A DNA stretch of 64,000 nt, taken from NCBI RefSeq assembly GCF_036607905.1, contig NZ_CP144555.1, forward strand, positions 6,448,001-6,512,000, in the 5' to 3' direction. The stretch is from Streptomyces sp. SCSIO 75703 (GTDB lineage Bacteria; Actinomycetota; Actinomycetes; Streptomycetales; Streptomycetaceae). Positions 15,155 to 23,779 of the stretch are shown piece by piece. Each line of letters begins with the position of its first letter. The stretch's first letter is position 1. A program made the translations under genes and the position numbers. The notes below the pieces were generated by a model, which saw only the letters and a list, made by a program, of their open reading frames with translations, had not been told where the DNA came from and made no database searches.

Positions 15155-17401
15155 TCAGCGCCGCGGCGCCGCCACCGGCACGTCCAGCGGCCGGGCGAGG
15201 CCGACCACCGCCTCGTCCAGCCGCTCCAGGTGCCGCAGCACCCGGCCGGTGATCCGCCCGTAGCGCGGCACCCCGTCCGCCCGCTGCTCCAGCAGGGAGG
15301 CGATGCTCGGCCCCGTCTCGACCTCGACCGCCGCGTCCTCGTCGGCCACCCGCGCGGCGATGGCCTCGATGTTGCGCACCGTACGGCCGACCGCCCCGCG
15401 CAGCCGGGGATCGGCCGCGATCGAGGGGTGGGTGGGCAGCAGTTCGGCCGTCGCGGCCAGCGACCGCGCGTGGTAGGCGCACGTCTCCAGCAGCGCCACC
15501 ACGTACTGGGCGGTGTCCCGCCGGGCCCGCATCGGCGTGATCGGATGGGTCAGCGGCTGGGTGGCCGCGCGCAGGTCGCCCAGGGCCTGGTCCAGATCGC
15601 GCGCCGTGTCCAGCAGATCGGCCGGCGGGCCGCCGCTGAGCTGGTCGACCGCGCCCTCGGTGACGTCCACCAGCCGCTCCAGCACCGTGCCCAGCAGCTC
15701 GTTGGTCCGCCGGTCCGTGCGCACCGGCAGCACCAGCGCCGCCGCGAAGATGCCGCAGGCCGCCCCCAGCGCCGTCTCCTCGACCCGCAGCAGCAGCACC
15801 GACAGGCTGTAGGTCTGGAGCACCGTGTAGAGCAGGCCGAGCATCGCGGTCACGAAGAACGACATCAGCGTGTACGACAGCGGCGCGGTGTAGAACATGG
15901 CGAACACGAAGAGCAGCACCAGCGCGAACGCGGTCCACGTGTGGTCGCCGACCAGTCCGGCCAGCACGATGCCGGCCACCACGCCCAGGATCGTGCCGAG
16001 CACCCGGCGGTAGCCCTTGACCAGGATCTCGCCGGTGGACGCGGTGTTCAGGAAGACGATCCAGCAGGTCAGCACCGCCCAGTACCAGCGCTGCGAGGAC
16101 AGGAACTCGCCGCCGACGATGGCGAGCGAGGACCCCACGGCCACCTGCAGCGCGGCCCGGGTGGTGGGCCGCCGCAGACCGGTCGGCTCCTCCTCGGCCG
16201 CCCGCTCCTCGCCGGCGTCGATCGCCGCGTCCTCGGCGTCCAGCTCCTCGCGCGAGCGGGCCGTCGCGGGGCTGTCGTCCGACTCGTCCTGCGGCCCGTC
16301 CAGCGCGATCCGCAGGCCCATCACCGCGCGGGCGGCCTCGCCGATGCCGCGGAAGACGTCCTGGAGGGCGGCGCCGGCCCGCGGCAGGTTCTCCTCCTCG
16401 CGGTAGCCGAGGAGACGGTTGCGCAGGTGGGCCAGGGCGGTGCCGCGGGCCTCGGCCGGCGGGCGCAGCACGAGCGTCTGCAGCGCGCCGAGGTCGCGGC
16501 GCAGCTTCGCCATCGCCTCGTTCTGGGCCGGCGCGTGGTCCACCAGGGGGGTGACGGCACCCGGCAGGTGCAGGGTCAGGGTGTCCGCCCGCTCGGCGCT
16601 GCGCGCCGTCAGCAGGAGCAGCCCCAGCCGCTCGGCGGCGATCTCGGCGTCGGCGATGCGGCGCTGCACCAGCCGGGCCGTGGACTGGTCCGGCGTGCCC
16701 TCCTCCAGCCGGGACTGGATCATCAGGGCGGTCTCGTGCAGCCGGGCGGTGCCCTCCCGCATGGACTCCAGCACCCGGTCGACGTCCTCGGGGCCGGCCT
16801 CCAGCAGGGCGATCTGCGCCGCGATGAGCTGGGCGAGCCGGGCCCGGAACGCCTGCCGCAGCCGTTGCAGCACCCCCGCGCTCGTGGTGGCGACCACGCC
16901 GAAGCGCACCGTGGCGCTGCACGCGAAGGCCAGCACGACGGCGCCCCACAGCGACGGGAGCTGGGCCGGCTCGGCGCCGACGAAGAGGGAGACGAAGTAG
17001 ACCTGGAAGCCGATCAGCCCGAGGGTGGTGCCCCGGTCCCCGAACCGGCGCCCGTAGACGGCGCAGAAGATGAGGACGACGAAGAACACGTCCCCGACGA
17101 CGACCCACGAGGTGAGCAGCGTGCTCAGCGTCACGGAGGCCAGTGCCACCGGCAGCCCGAGGGCGAGGGTGACGGCCTGCGCGCCGCGCTGCTTCTCCCG
17201 GATGGCGAAGGTGGCGACCATCGCCACCATGGCGCCCGCGACCAGATGCGTGACGTCGGCGTCGAACAGCCGCAGCACCAGGAGCGCGAGCGCGATCGCG
17301 CCGACGGTGCGCAGCCCCGCCATGAGCCGCAGCAGGCCGGGGTCGGACGCGGCGACCCGGTCGCGCAGTCGCGTCCGCACCGAGCGCCCCGCTGCCTTCA
17401 C
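15155..17401 (-). CDS. FUSC-family (fusaric-acid-resistance/aromatic acid efflux-like) membrane protein
   Basis: A 748-residue membrane protein with two clusters of hydrophobic helices, at about residues 30-175 and 420-580, separated and followed by large soluble helical segments. This duplicated layout is that of FUSC/YccS/AaeB-like proteins, which export aromatic acids or support envelope stability. The central segment from about residue 330 to 410 is highly acidic. The start is GTG at 17401 with GGGAG nine bases upstream. It is the last gene of the minus-strand series, 90 bases after the NADH dehydrogenase gene. The substrate is unknown. Confidence 0.82.
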   Translation of the reverse strand: MKAAGRSVRTRLRDRVAASDPGLLRLMAGLRTVGAIALALLVLRLFDADVTHLVAGAMVAMVATFAIREKQRGAQAVTLALGLPVALASVTLSTLLTSWVVVGDVFFVVLIFCAVYGRRFGDRGTTLGLIGFQVYFVSLFVGAEPAQLPSLWGAVVLAFACSATVRFGVVATTSAGVLQRLRQAFRARLAQLIAAQIALLEAGPEDVDRVLESMREGTARLHETALMIQSRLEEGTPDQSTARLVQRRIADAEIAAERLGLLLLTARSAERADTLTLHLPGAVTPLVDHAPAQNEAMAKLRRDLGALQTLVLRPPAEARGTALAHLRNRLLGYREEENLPRAGAALQDVFRGIGEAARAVMGLRIALDGPQDESDDSPATARSREELDAEDAAIDAGEERAAEEEPTGLRRPTTRAALQVAVGSSLAIVGGEFLSSQRWYWAVLTCWIVFLNTASTGEILVKGYRRVLGTILGVVAGIVLAGLVGDHTWTAFALVLLFVFAMFYTAPLSYTLMSFFVTAMLGLLYTVLQTYSLSVLLLRVEETALGAACGIFAAALVLPVRTDRRTNELLGTVLERLVDVTEGAVDQLSGGPPADLLDTARDLDQALGDLRAATQPLTHPITPMRARRDTAQYVVALLETCAYHARSLAATAELLPTHPSIAADPRLRGAVGRTVRNIEAIAARVADEDAAVEVETGPSIASLLEQRADGVPRYGRITGRVLRHLERLDEAVVGLARPLDVPVAAPRR

Positions 17402-17491
17402 TCCGCCGTACTCTCCCGCTTCACACCCGCATCACGCCGAGATCCACTTCACAGGATGTCATGCCCCGAGCGGTCCGCGTCCGCCGGGGCG

Positions 17492-18865
17492 CTACCGGGC
17501 CCGGCCGGCGCCCTCGACCCGCTCGCGCACCTCCTCGGCCGTCAGGTAGGCGTCGGTGTACTCGAAGTCCTTCAGCCTGGCCGGTTTGCGGGCCTGGAAA
17601 CCGGTGCGGACGAAGTCGTCGCCGGCCAGCGCGTTGAGCATCCAGCTCACCCCGACCCGGGCCTTGGCCACGTTGGTGCGCAGCGCCGACCAGTGGTAGC
17701 CGCGCGCCACGGCCTGGGCGGGCAGCCCGCGCAGCTCCACGCCGAGCGGCTTGGAGACCGCGTCGGTGCCGCCGAGGTCGACCACGAGCCCGAGGTCCCG
17801 GTGGACGTAGGGCCGCAGCGGCTGGTTGCGCAGGGTGGCGATGATGTTCTCGGCGACCCGCCGGCCCTGCCGGCTCGCGTGCTGGGCGGTCGGCGGGCAG
17901 ACGGCGCCCTCCTGGTCCTGGGACAGGTCCGGCACCGCGGCCGAGTCGCCCAGCGCGAACACCCCGTCGTAGCCGGGCAGCCGCAGCTCGGAGGTGACCG
18001 CGAGCCGCCCCCGGACCGTGTCCGCCCCGAGGGTGGCGACGAGCGGGCTGGCGACCACGCCGGCCGTCCAGATGAGGGTGCGGGTCGGCACCACCCGGCC
18101 GTCGGTGAAGGTGACCTCCTCCGCGCCGGCCTTGGCGATGGAGACGCCGAGGGAGATCTCGATACCGCGCCGGGCGAGGACCTCCTGCGCGCTGCGCCCC
18201 AGCTTCTCGCCCAGCTCGGGCATGAGCTTCGGCGCGATGTCGATCAGGTGCCACTTGATCAGGCCCGGGTCCAGCCGCGGGTAGCGCTCCACTGCGGCGT
18301 GGGTCAGCCGCTGCAGGCAGGCCGCGGTCTCGGTGCCCGCGTAGCCGCCGCCGACCACCACGAACTGGAGCCGGGAGGCGCGCTCGGCCGGGTCCTGGCT
18401 GGCGTCGGCGAGATCGAGCTGCGAGATGACGTGGTCGCGGATGTACGCGGCCTCGGCGAGCGTCTTCATGCCGAAGGCGTGCTCGGTGAGGCCGGGGATG
18501 TCGAAGGTGCGGGTGATGCTGCCGGGGGCCAGCACGATGTAGTCGTACGGCTCGTTGACGATCTGGTCGGTGATGGTGCGCACCACGCACACCTTCGCCC
18601 CGAGGTCGACGCCGATGGCGCCGCCCGGGATGATCCGGGTGCGGTAGCGGCTGCTGCGGCGCAGCGACAGCGCGATCGACTGGGGCGTCAGCACCCCGGA
18701 GGCCACCTGGGGCAGCAACGGCATGTAGAGCTGGTACGAGAACGGTGTCACGAGGGTGATGCGGGCCTCTTGCGGGGTGAGCCTCCGCTCCAGCCGGCGG
18801 ACGCACTCCACGCCGGCGAAACCTGCGCCGACCACCAGGATCCTGGGTCGTGTCACGGTGTCCAT
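17492..18865 (-). CDS. Type II NADH dehydrogenase-like FAD oxidoreductase
   Basis: A 457-residue NAD(P)/FAD oxidoreductase of the NDH-2 family. The FAD-binding motif is ILVVGAGFAGVECVRRLE at the N-terminus, and the NADH-binding motif is VVVGGGYAGTETAA near residue 170. TFDIPGLTEHAFGMKTL and FALGDSAAVPDL are conserved family landmarks, and a C-terminal amphipathic segment could touch the membrane. NDH-2 passes electrons from NADH to quinone without pumping protons. It sits between the RsbU-like phosphatase (209-base gap) and the FUSC gene, so a link between stressosome output and respiratory redox state is plausible. I chose ATG at 18865; the long open frame upstream is antisense noise. Confidence 0.88.
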   Translation of the reverse strand: MDTVTRPRILVVGAGFAGVECVRRLERRLTPQEARITLVTPFSYQLYMPLLPQVASGVLTPQSIALSLRRSSRYRTRIIPGGAIGVDLGAKVCVVRTITDQIVNEPYDYIVLAPGSITRTFDIPGLTEHAFGMKTLAEAAYIRDHVISQLDLADASQDPAERASRLQFVVVGGGYAGTETAACLQRLTHAAVERYPRLDPGLIKWHLIDIAPKLMPELGEKLGRSAQEVLARRGIEISLGVSIAKAGAEEVTFTDGRVVPTRTLIWTAGVVASPLVATLGADTVRGRLAVTSELRLPGYDGVFALGDSAAVPDLSQDQEGAVCPPTAQHASRQGRRVAENIIATLRNQPLRPYVHRDLGLVVDLGGTDAVSKPLGVELRGLPAQAVARGYHWSALRTNVAKARVGVSWMLNALAGDDFVRTGFQARKPARLKDFEYTDAYLTAEEVRERVEGAGRAR

Positions 18866-19074
18866 CCCCTTTCTGCGGCTTCGGGCGGTTCTGCCGCGAT
18901 GGCCATGCGCCTGCCCGGAGAGCGCCGCTTCGCACCTCCTCGATCTCACCCCACCGGCGTCGTTCCGGCGAGCCGAATGGAGCAGCCAGGGGACGGGGGC
19001 CCGCGTCCGCGCGCCGCGGGGGCCGGCGCCGGAAGACGGGTACGGGCGGTTCACCCGGGGCGGTGGAGCCCGGT

Positions 19075-20793
19075 TCAGGCGGGGCCCGTGTGGTGGCACA
19101 GGAGCAGGCAGACGTCGTCGTCGCGCTCGGAGTCGCTCAGCAGCGGGCGCAGGATGCCGTCCGCCGAGCCCTCCAGATCCGTCGCCAGTTCCCGCGGGCC
19201 GAACGAGCCGAGCACCCGGGCCAGCCGCTCGATGCCCGGGTCGATGCCCCGCGCCCGCCGCTCCACCAGACCGTCGGTGTACAGCGCCAGCGTCGAGCCC
19301 GGCTCCAGCCGCACCGTGTGGTCGGCGATCTCCTGGTGGAGCGGGATGCCGAGCATCGCGCCCGGTTTGGCGTCCAGCACCCGCACCCGCCCGTCCGGCT
19401 CGCGCAGCACCGGCGGCGGATGGCCGGCGCCGGCCCAGGTCAGAGTGGGTTCGTCCGGGTGGAAGCGGGCGATGACCGCGGTGGCGAACAGATCCGGCTG
19501 GAGGTCGTGCAGGAAGGTGTGCAGCCGGGTCAGCAGCCGTCCGGGCCCGCCCCCGTCGACCGCGTACGCCCGCAGCGCGGTCCGCAACTGGCTCATCATG
19601 ACCGCGGCCCGCAGGCCGTGTCCGGTCACGTCGCCGACCACGACGATCACCCCGCCGTCGCGCTGGCGGAAGGCGTCGTACCAGTCCCCGCCGATGTTCA
19701 GCCCGTGGGTGGCCGGCAGGTACCGGGCGGCCAGCGCGAGGCCGGGCGTGGCCGGCAGCTCGGTCAGCAGGGCCCGCTGCAGCGTCTCGGCGATGTCCCG
19801 GTTGTGCTGGTAGCGCTGGGCGTGGTCGATGGCGATGCTCGCCCGCCGGGTCAGCTCGACCAGCATCACCGCGTCGTCCGGGTCCCAGCGCTCCCCGGGC
19901 GGGGACAGGGTCAGCACGCCGAGCGGGGCCCGCCGGGTCGGCAGCGGGATGCACAGCAGCGGCCGGCCGGGGTCCAGCGCCGAGGGCGGCTGGTCGTCGA
20001 CGCCGGGCAGCCCGCCCGGATGGCCGGCGGCGTACTGCGGCCGGCCGGTGCGCGCGGCGAGCACCGCGGCGGCCGGGTGCGCCGGGACCCCGCCCGGGTC
20101 GCTGTCCTGGTCGAAGAGCCACACGTCCACGTGCGACGCGTACTCGGGCACCAGCAGGCCCGGCAGACGGCGCACGATCTCGTGGTGGTCGAGCGAGGCC
20201 GTCAGCACCGCGCTCGCGTCCGCGAGGAAGGTCAGCCGGCGCCGCGCGTGCTCCGCCTCGGTACGGGCCGCCCGCTCGGCCGCGAACGCCTCCCGCTGGG
20301 CCCGCCCGGCCGCGTCCAGTTCGGCGTGGAGCGCCACCACGCCCTGGTTGGTCTGGTGCAGCTCCTCCCGGTGGAAGGCGACCAGCGCCTCCTGTTCGCG
20401 GAGCCGGTCCAGCACCAGCGCCGTGTCCTCGTCGGCGCCGAGCAGCGCCTCGGCCGGACCGTCCGCCGTGACCTCGCCGGCCGCGTCCGCCTCCGGTGCC
20501 GGGCGGGGGCGGGGCACCGACATCCGCCACGGGGACTCCCCGGCGGCGGGCGCCTCCGGCGACGGCGTCAGCACGGCCCGCAGCACGTTCCCCTCGCCGC
20601 CCTCCGTCCCGGTCTCCAGGGTCAGCCGCCAGGTGCCGCCCTTGGTCAGGCACTGCCGCAGCCGCGTGCTCAGCGAGGCCGTCAGCCGGATCCGCTCCAG
20701 CGGCGCCACCCCGTACGCCGAGGCCAGCCGCGCCGCCGCGATCCGGGCCCGCGCCGCGCCCTCCACGTCCGAGATCTCCCAGGTACGGGTCAT
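19075..20793 (-). CDS. RsbU-like PP2C phosphatase with GAF domain and a vestigial ATPase-like N-terminus
   Basis: A 572-residue regulatory phosphatase. Residues about 1-75 resemble the first helices of an RsbT/W-type ATPase (ARARIAAARLASAYGV and IRLTASLSTRLRQC) without nucleotide-binding boxes. A coiled coil follows around 125-185, then a GAF-like domain about 190-340, and a SpoIIE/PP2C domain. The PP2C metal-site motifs are intact: NIGGDWYDAF, VGDVTGHG, LYTDGLVER and DDDVCLLL. The target would be a phosphorylated STAS antagonist. The ATG at 20793 overlaps the stop of the preceding ATPase-PP2C gene by four bases, which indicates translational coupling and places it downstream of RsbT. Confidence 0.88.
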   Translation of the reverse strand: MTRTWEISDVEGAARARIAAARLASAYGVAPLERIRLTASLSTRLRQCLTKGGTWRLTLETGTEGGEGNVLRAVLTPSPEAPAAGESPWRMSVPRPRPAPEADAAGEVTADGPAEALLGADEDTALVLDRLREQEALVAFHREELHQTNQGVVALHAELDAAGRAQREAFAAERAARTEAEHARRRLTFLADASAVLTASLDHHEIVRRLPGLLVPEYASHVDVWLFDQDSDPGGVPAHPAAAVLAARTGRPQYAAGHPGGLPGVDDQPPSALDPGRPLLCIPLPTRRAPLGVLTLSPPGERWDPDDAVMLVELTRRASIAIDHAQRYQHNRDIAETLQRALLTELPATPGLALAARYLPATHGLNIGGDWYDAFRQRDGGVIVVVGDVTGHGLRAAVMMSQLRTALRAYAVDGGGPGRLLTRLHTFLHDLQPDLFATAVIARFHPDEPTLTWAGAGHPPPVLREPDGRVRVLDAKPGAMLGIPLHQEIADHTVRLEPGSTLALYTDGLVERRARGIDPGIERLARVLGSFGPRELATDLEGSADGILRPLLSDSERDDDVCLLLCHHTGPA

Positions 20794-21860
20794 GGCCGGT
20801 CCGAGGGGCTCGAGGTCAGCACCGCCACGGCGGTGTCGTCCCGCACCGGGCGGGCGGAACTGCTCGCGTCCCGTACGGTCACGGCGGCCGTCACCGCCGG
20901 GTCGGTGCCGGGGCGGCACGCGTCCGCCGACGGCGTCCACCGGCTCGGCAGCCCGTCGCTGTGCAGGATCAGCACCCGGTCCGGCGTCCACTGCCTCTCC
21001 TCCTCACGCACCGTCGTCGGCCGGTGCACCCCCACGATGCCGGGCCGGGACACCAGGTGCCGCCAGGTGCCGTCCTCGCAGAGCCGCCCGCCGATGTTGC
21101 CGACGCCCGCGAACCGCAGCACCCCCGCGACCGGGTCCACCTGGGCGAGCGCGACGGCCGCGCCCCGGGTCCCGGACAGCGCGGCGTCCAGCTCGCGCAG
21201 CGCGCCGGCCGGCCCGAGGCGCGCCGCCCCGCGCAGCGCCTCCACGGCCGCGGACGAGGCGCGGGCCGCCTCCGGACCGTGCCCCAGCCCGTCGGCCAGC
21301 ATCAGCGTCACCCGGTCCCCGTCCCGCACCCACGCCCAGGCGTCACCCGAGTACGCGGCCTCGGCGAACGGCACGTTCACCCCGCCGGCGCGCACCCCGG
21401 CCACCGGGTCCGCCCCCAGCCGGGCGGCCCGCGCACCCCGGGCGGTGCCCACGCGGGCCAGGGCGACCGTGCCCCGGCCCGGGGCGCCGTGCACGGCGAA
21501 GTCGTCGGCGATCCGGGCACAGGTGCCGAGGCCCGCCCCGAGCGAACCGGTGGTGGTGAAGCCGTCGCCGAGCGCCGCGGAGACCTCCCCGATGCCCGGA
21601 CCGTGGTCGACCGCGGCGATCTGCACCAGCCGGTCCGTCTCGCGCCCGGCCACGAGGACCGGCGGGGCGACCACGTCGACCAGGATCCGCCCGCCGCCCG
21701 CGTGCTTGAGCAGGTTGGTCGCCAGTTCGGTCGCCACCAGGGCCGCCGAGGCGGTGCGCCGCTCGTCGAGCCCGGCCAGGGCCGCGGCGTGCTCCGCGGC
21801 CACCCGGGCGTCCCGCACCCGGGTCGAGTCGTGCACCGGCACGTCCCACACCCGCGGCAT
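20790..21860 (-). CDS. ATPase-PP2C fusion (RsbT/W-like domain plus RsbX-like phosphatase)
   Basis: A 356-residue two-domain protein. Residues about 1-140 are a GHKL ATPase (N-box TELATNLLKHAGG, G1 AAVDHGPGIG, G2 SLGAGLGTC). Residues about 165-350 form a compact PP2C domain (LADGLGHGPEAA, GVGNIGG, LILHSDGLPS, RDDTAVAVL). In Bacillus the stressosome is reset by a separate RsbX phosphatase acting on RsbS and RsbR; here that activity seems fused to a second RsbT-type ATPase. The ATG overlaps the rsbT stop by one base, and the gene overlaps the next phosphatase by four. Domain calls are firm; the resetting role is inference from operon position. Confidence 0.85.
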   Translation of the reverse strand: MPRVWDVPVHDSTRVRDARVAAEHAAALAGLDERRTASAALVATELATNLLKHAGGGRILVDVVAPPVLVAGRETDRLVQIAAVDHGPGIGEVSAALGDGFTTTGSLGAGLGTCARIADDFAVHGAPGRGTVALARVGTARGARAARLGADPVAGVRAGGVNVPFAEAAYSGDAWAWVRDGDRVTLMLADGLGHGPEAARASSAAVEALRGAARLGPAGALRELDAALSGTRGAAVALAQVDPVAGVLRFAGVGNIGGRLCEDGTWRHLVSRPGIVGVHRPTTVREEERQWTPDRVLILHSDGLPSRWTPSADACRPGTDPAVTAAVTVRDASSSARPVRDDTAVAVLTSSPSDRP

Positions 21861-22303
21861 CACACCTCCTCGCGCCGGAGCGGCGGCCGTCCCACCCACG
21901 AGGTCACCCGCACGGTGGTGCCGGCTCCCGGACTGCTCTCGATGGCGAACTCGTGCACCAGGCGCCGCGCCCCGCCCAGCCCCATCCCCAGCCCGTCGCC
22001 GGAGGTGAAACCGTCCCGGAGCGCCTGCTCCAGGTCCGCGATGCCCGGACCCTCGTCGCGGAAGGTGAGCCGCAGACCGTGCGTGCCGCCCTCCGCGAGG
22101 GGCGTCGCCTCCATCGTCCCACCGCCGCCGTGGACGAGCGTGTTGCGGGCCAGTTCGCTCGCCGCGGTGACCAGCTTCGTCTGGTCGACCAGCCCGAAGC
22201 CGAGCGCGGCGGCCGTCTGCCGCACGTGCTGCCGCACCCACACCAGGTCCATGTCCGAGCGGATCGGCAGGCGGGCCTGAGCGCCCGCGGCCGTCCGCAT
22301 CAC
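21860..22303 (-). CDS. rsbT: RsbT-like serine/threonine kinase of the stressosome
   Basis: A 147-residue GHKL kinase with an intact N-box (TAASELARNTLVHG), G1 (FRDEGPGIADLE) and G2 (DGLGMGLGGARRLV). RsbT phosphorylates RsbS and RsbR in the stressosome and, once released, activates downstream phosphatases. Its position directly after rsbS, with a 4-base overlap if GTG at 22303 is used (1 base if ATG at 22300), matches the rsbR-rsbS-rsbT order known from Bacillus and other phyla. Both starts give essentially the same protein. Identity rests on domain type plus operon order. Confidence 0.87.
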   Translation of the reverse strand: MMRTAAGAQARLPIRSDMDLVWVRQHVRQTAAALGFGLVDQTKLVTAASELARNTLVHGGGGTMEATPLAEGGTHGLRLTFRDEGPGIADLEQALRDGFTSGDGLGMGLGGARRLVHEFAIESSPGAGTTVRVTSWVGRPPLRREEV

Positions 22304-22731
22304 GGATTCCCCCGGTGCGGGCCGCCCCGGCGGGCCGTCCAGACCTGGCCGGTGAGCAGTTCCATCGCCACCTCGGTGCTGAGCGCGGTCCGCAGACCCG
22401 GCAGCGTCAGCCCCAGTTCGACCAGCGTGATGGCGACCGCCGGCCGCATCCCGACCAGCACCGTCCGCGCGGCCAGCAGTCCCGCCTGCCCCGCGATCTC
22501 CGCGAGGATCCGGCCGAGGAAGGAGTCGACGACGTCCACCCCGGAGACGTCGATGATCACCCCGGTGGCCCCGCTGCGGGCGACGGTCTCCGCCAGGTCC
22601 TGCTGGAGCTGCTCCGCCGTGCTGTCGTACAGGTCCCCCTGGAGGGTGACCAGGAGCACGTCGCCGAGCCGCAGCACCGGTACGCGACCCGTGACGGGAC
22701 CGGTGAGGGGCCCCGGTACCGCCTCGTTCAC
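22300..22731 (-). CDS. rsbS: RsbS-like STAS protein of the stressosome
   Basis: A 143-residue single STAS-domain protein. The phosphoacceptor region VVDSFLGRIL places the candidate phosphoserine at Ser70, matching the DSF context of the conserved RsbS serine, and GMRPAVAITLVELG follows as in stressosome STAS domains. RsbS is the scaffold subunit that sequesters RsbT until phosphorylated. The GTG start at 22731 overlaps the rsbR stop by four bases, and the stop overlaps rsbT. The C-terminus is longer and more basic than the minimal STAS fold. Assignment is strong from sequence and operon order together. Confidence 0.9.
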   Translation of the reverse strand: MNEAVPGPLTGPVTGRVPVLRLGDVLLVTLQGDLYDSTAEQLQQDLAETVARSGATGVIIDVSGVDVVDSFLGRILAEIAGQAGLLAARTVLVGMRPAVAITLVELGLTLPGLRTALSTEVAMELLTGQVWTARRGGPHRGNP

Positions 22732-23633
22732 CGCGTGACCGCTCCGTCCGAGCCCGGCGCGACGATGCCGACTCCGAGCCGGTGCAGCACGTGGCCGAGC
22801 GCGTCGGCCAGGCTCGCCCGGGTGACCACGTTGCCCAGATCCAGCCCGAGGTGGACCATGGTCTGCGCGATCGCCGGCCGGATGCCCGAGACGATGCACT
22901 CCGCGCCCATCAGCCGGGCCGCCGCGACCGTCTTCATCAGGTGCTGGGCGACCAGCGAGTCGACCGTCGGCACCCCCGTGATGTCGAGGATCGCGTACCG
23001 CGCCTGCTGCTCGACGATCGACTCCAGCAGCGTCTCCATCACGACCTGGCTGCGCGCGCTGTCCAGCGTCCCGATCAGCGGTACGGCCACGATGCCGTCC
23101 CACAGCCTGATCACCGGGGTGGCGACCTCCAGCAACTGCAGCCGCTGGCGGTCGATGAGCGACTGGCCCTCGCTGAGCGCGGTCTGCATCACGACCACCC
23201 GCAGGGTGCCCATCAGCACGTTCAGCACGGTCACCGAGGCGCGGACGTGGTCGGCCGAGGCGTCCTGGACGTCGGCGAGCAGCAGGTTCTCCACCGGAGG
23301 CCGCAGCGCGGCCAGCTCGCTCGACACCTGACCGGTGCTCAGCCCCGCGCGGGAACGGGCCGCTCCCATCCGGGCGAGCTGCTCGCGCACCGTCGTGAAG
23401 CCGGCGGCGTCCGGGTCCTCGACCCGCTCCCCGTCCGCGACCTGGGCGAGGGCGTCCACGACCGCCTTGCCGGCCTCCACCGCCTCGTCCCGCGACACGG
23501 TGAACACGGACCGGAAAAGCGGCTCGTCCGCCCAGCGCTGCGCGATCTGCTCCCGGCGGCGCCGTAGGAAGTCCCTCACCTCCAGGGTCGGCGATCCGGA
23601 CGTCTGCTGCGCCTGCTCCGGCACCTGCTCCAC
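22728..23633 (-). CDS. rsbR: RsbR-type stressosome sensor (helical N-domain plus STAS)
   Basis: A 301-residue RsbR paralogue. Residues about 15-150 form an all-helical sensory domain of the RsbRD-like type, not a typical heme globin or light sensor. Residues about 165-285 are the STAS domain, with LDITGVPTVDSLVAQH and CIVSGIRPAIAQTMV as landmarks. The residue at the second Bacillus phosphothreonine position appears to be Ser226 here. The GTG start at 23633 overlaps a GAGGAG box, an unusually tight arrangement. The gene leads the overlapping rsbR-S-T series; a weak SigB-like promoter lies about 100 bases upstream. The signal is unknown. Confidence 0.88.
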   Translation of the reverse strand: MEQVPEQAQQTSGSPTLEVRDFLRRRREQIAQRWADEPLFRSVFTVSRDEAVEAGKAVVDALAQVADGERVEDPDAAGFTTVREQLARMGAARSRAGLSTGQVSSELAALRPPVENLLLADVQDASADHVRASVTVLNVLMGTLRVVVMQTALSEGQSLIDRQRLQLLEVATPVIRLWDGIVAVPLIGTLDSARSQVVMETLLESIVEQQARYAILDITGVPTVDSLVAQHLMKTVAAARLMGAECIVSGIRPAIAQTMVHLGLDLGNVVTRASLADALGHVLHRLGVGIVAPGSDGAVTR

Positions 23634-23711
23634 TCCTCATCCGCGGTGCGCCGCGCCGGGCCCCACGAGGGCCGCGCGACGACGTCTGTCCCTGCCGGTC
23701 GACCACTGTAA

Positions 23712-23735
23712 CCACCCGCCGGCCTCGTACGACCC
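23712..23735 (-). promoter_or_regulatory. Weak SigB-type promoter candidate before rsbR
   Basis: On the minus strand GGGT (23735-23732), a 14-base spacer and GGGTGG (23717-23712) fit the Streptomyces SigB pattern GNNT-N14-16-GGGTAY in 8 of 10 specified terms by position but miss the final AY. Transcription would begin about 70 bases before the rsbR start. Low-confidence match. Confidence 0.25.
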
Positions 23736-23779
23736 CTGGTTCACGGGCACCGTGTCACCGGTCCCGGGGGCCCGGCCGC

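Noticed and set aside
15230..19813. A 1,527-codon open frame on the plus strand
   Set aside because: It is antisense to the FUSC, NADH dehydrogenase and RsbU-like genes, is Arg/Gly/His-rich, and has no domain; long antisense frames are expected at this GC content.
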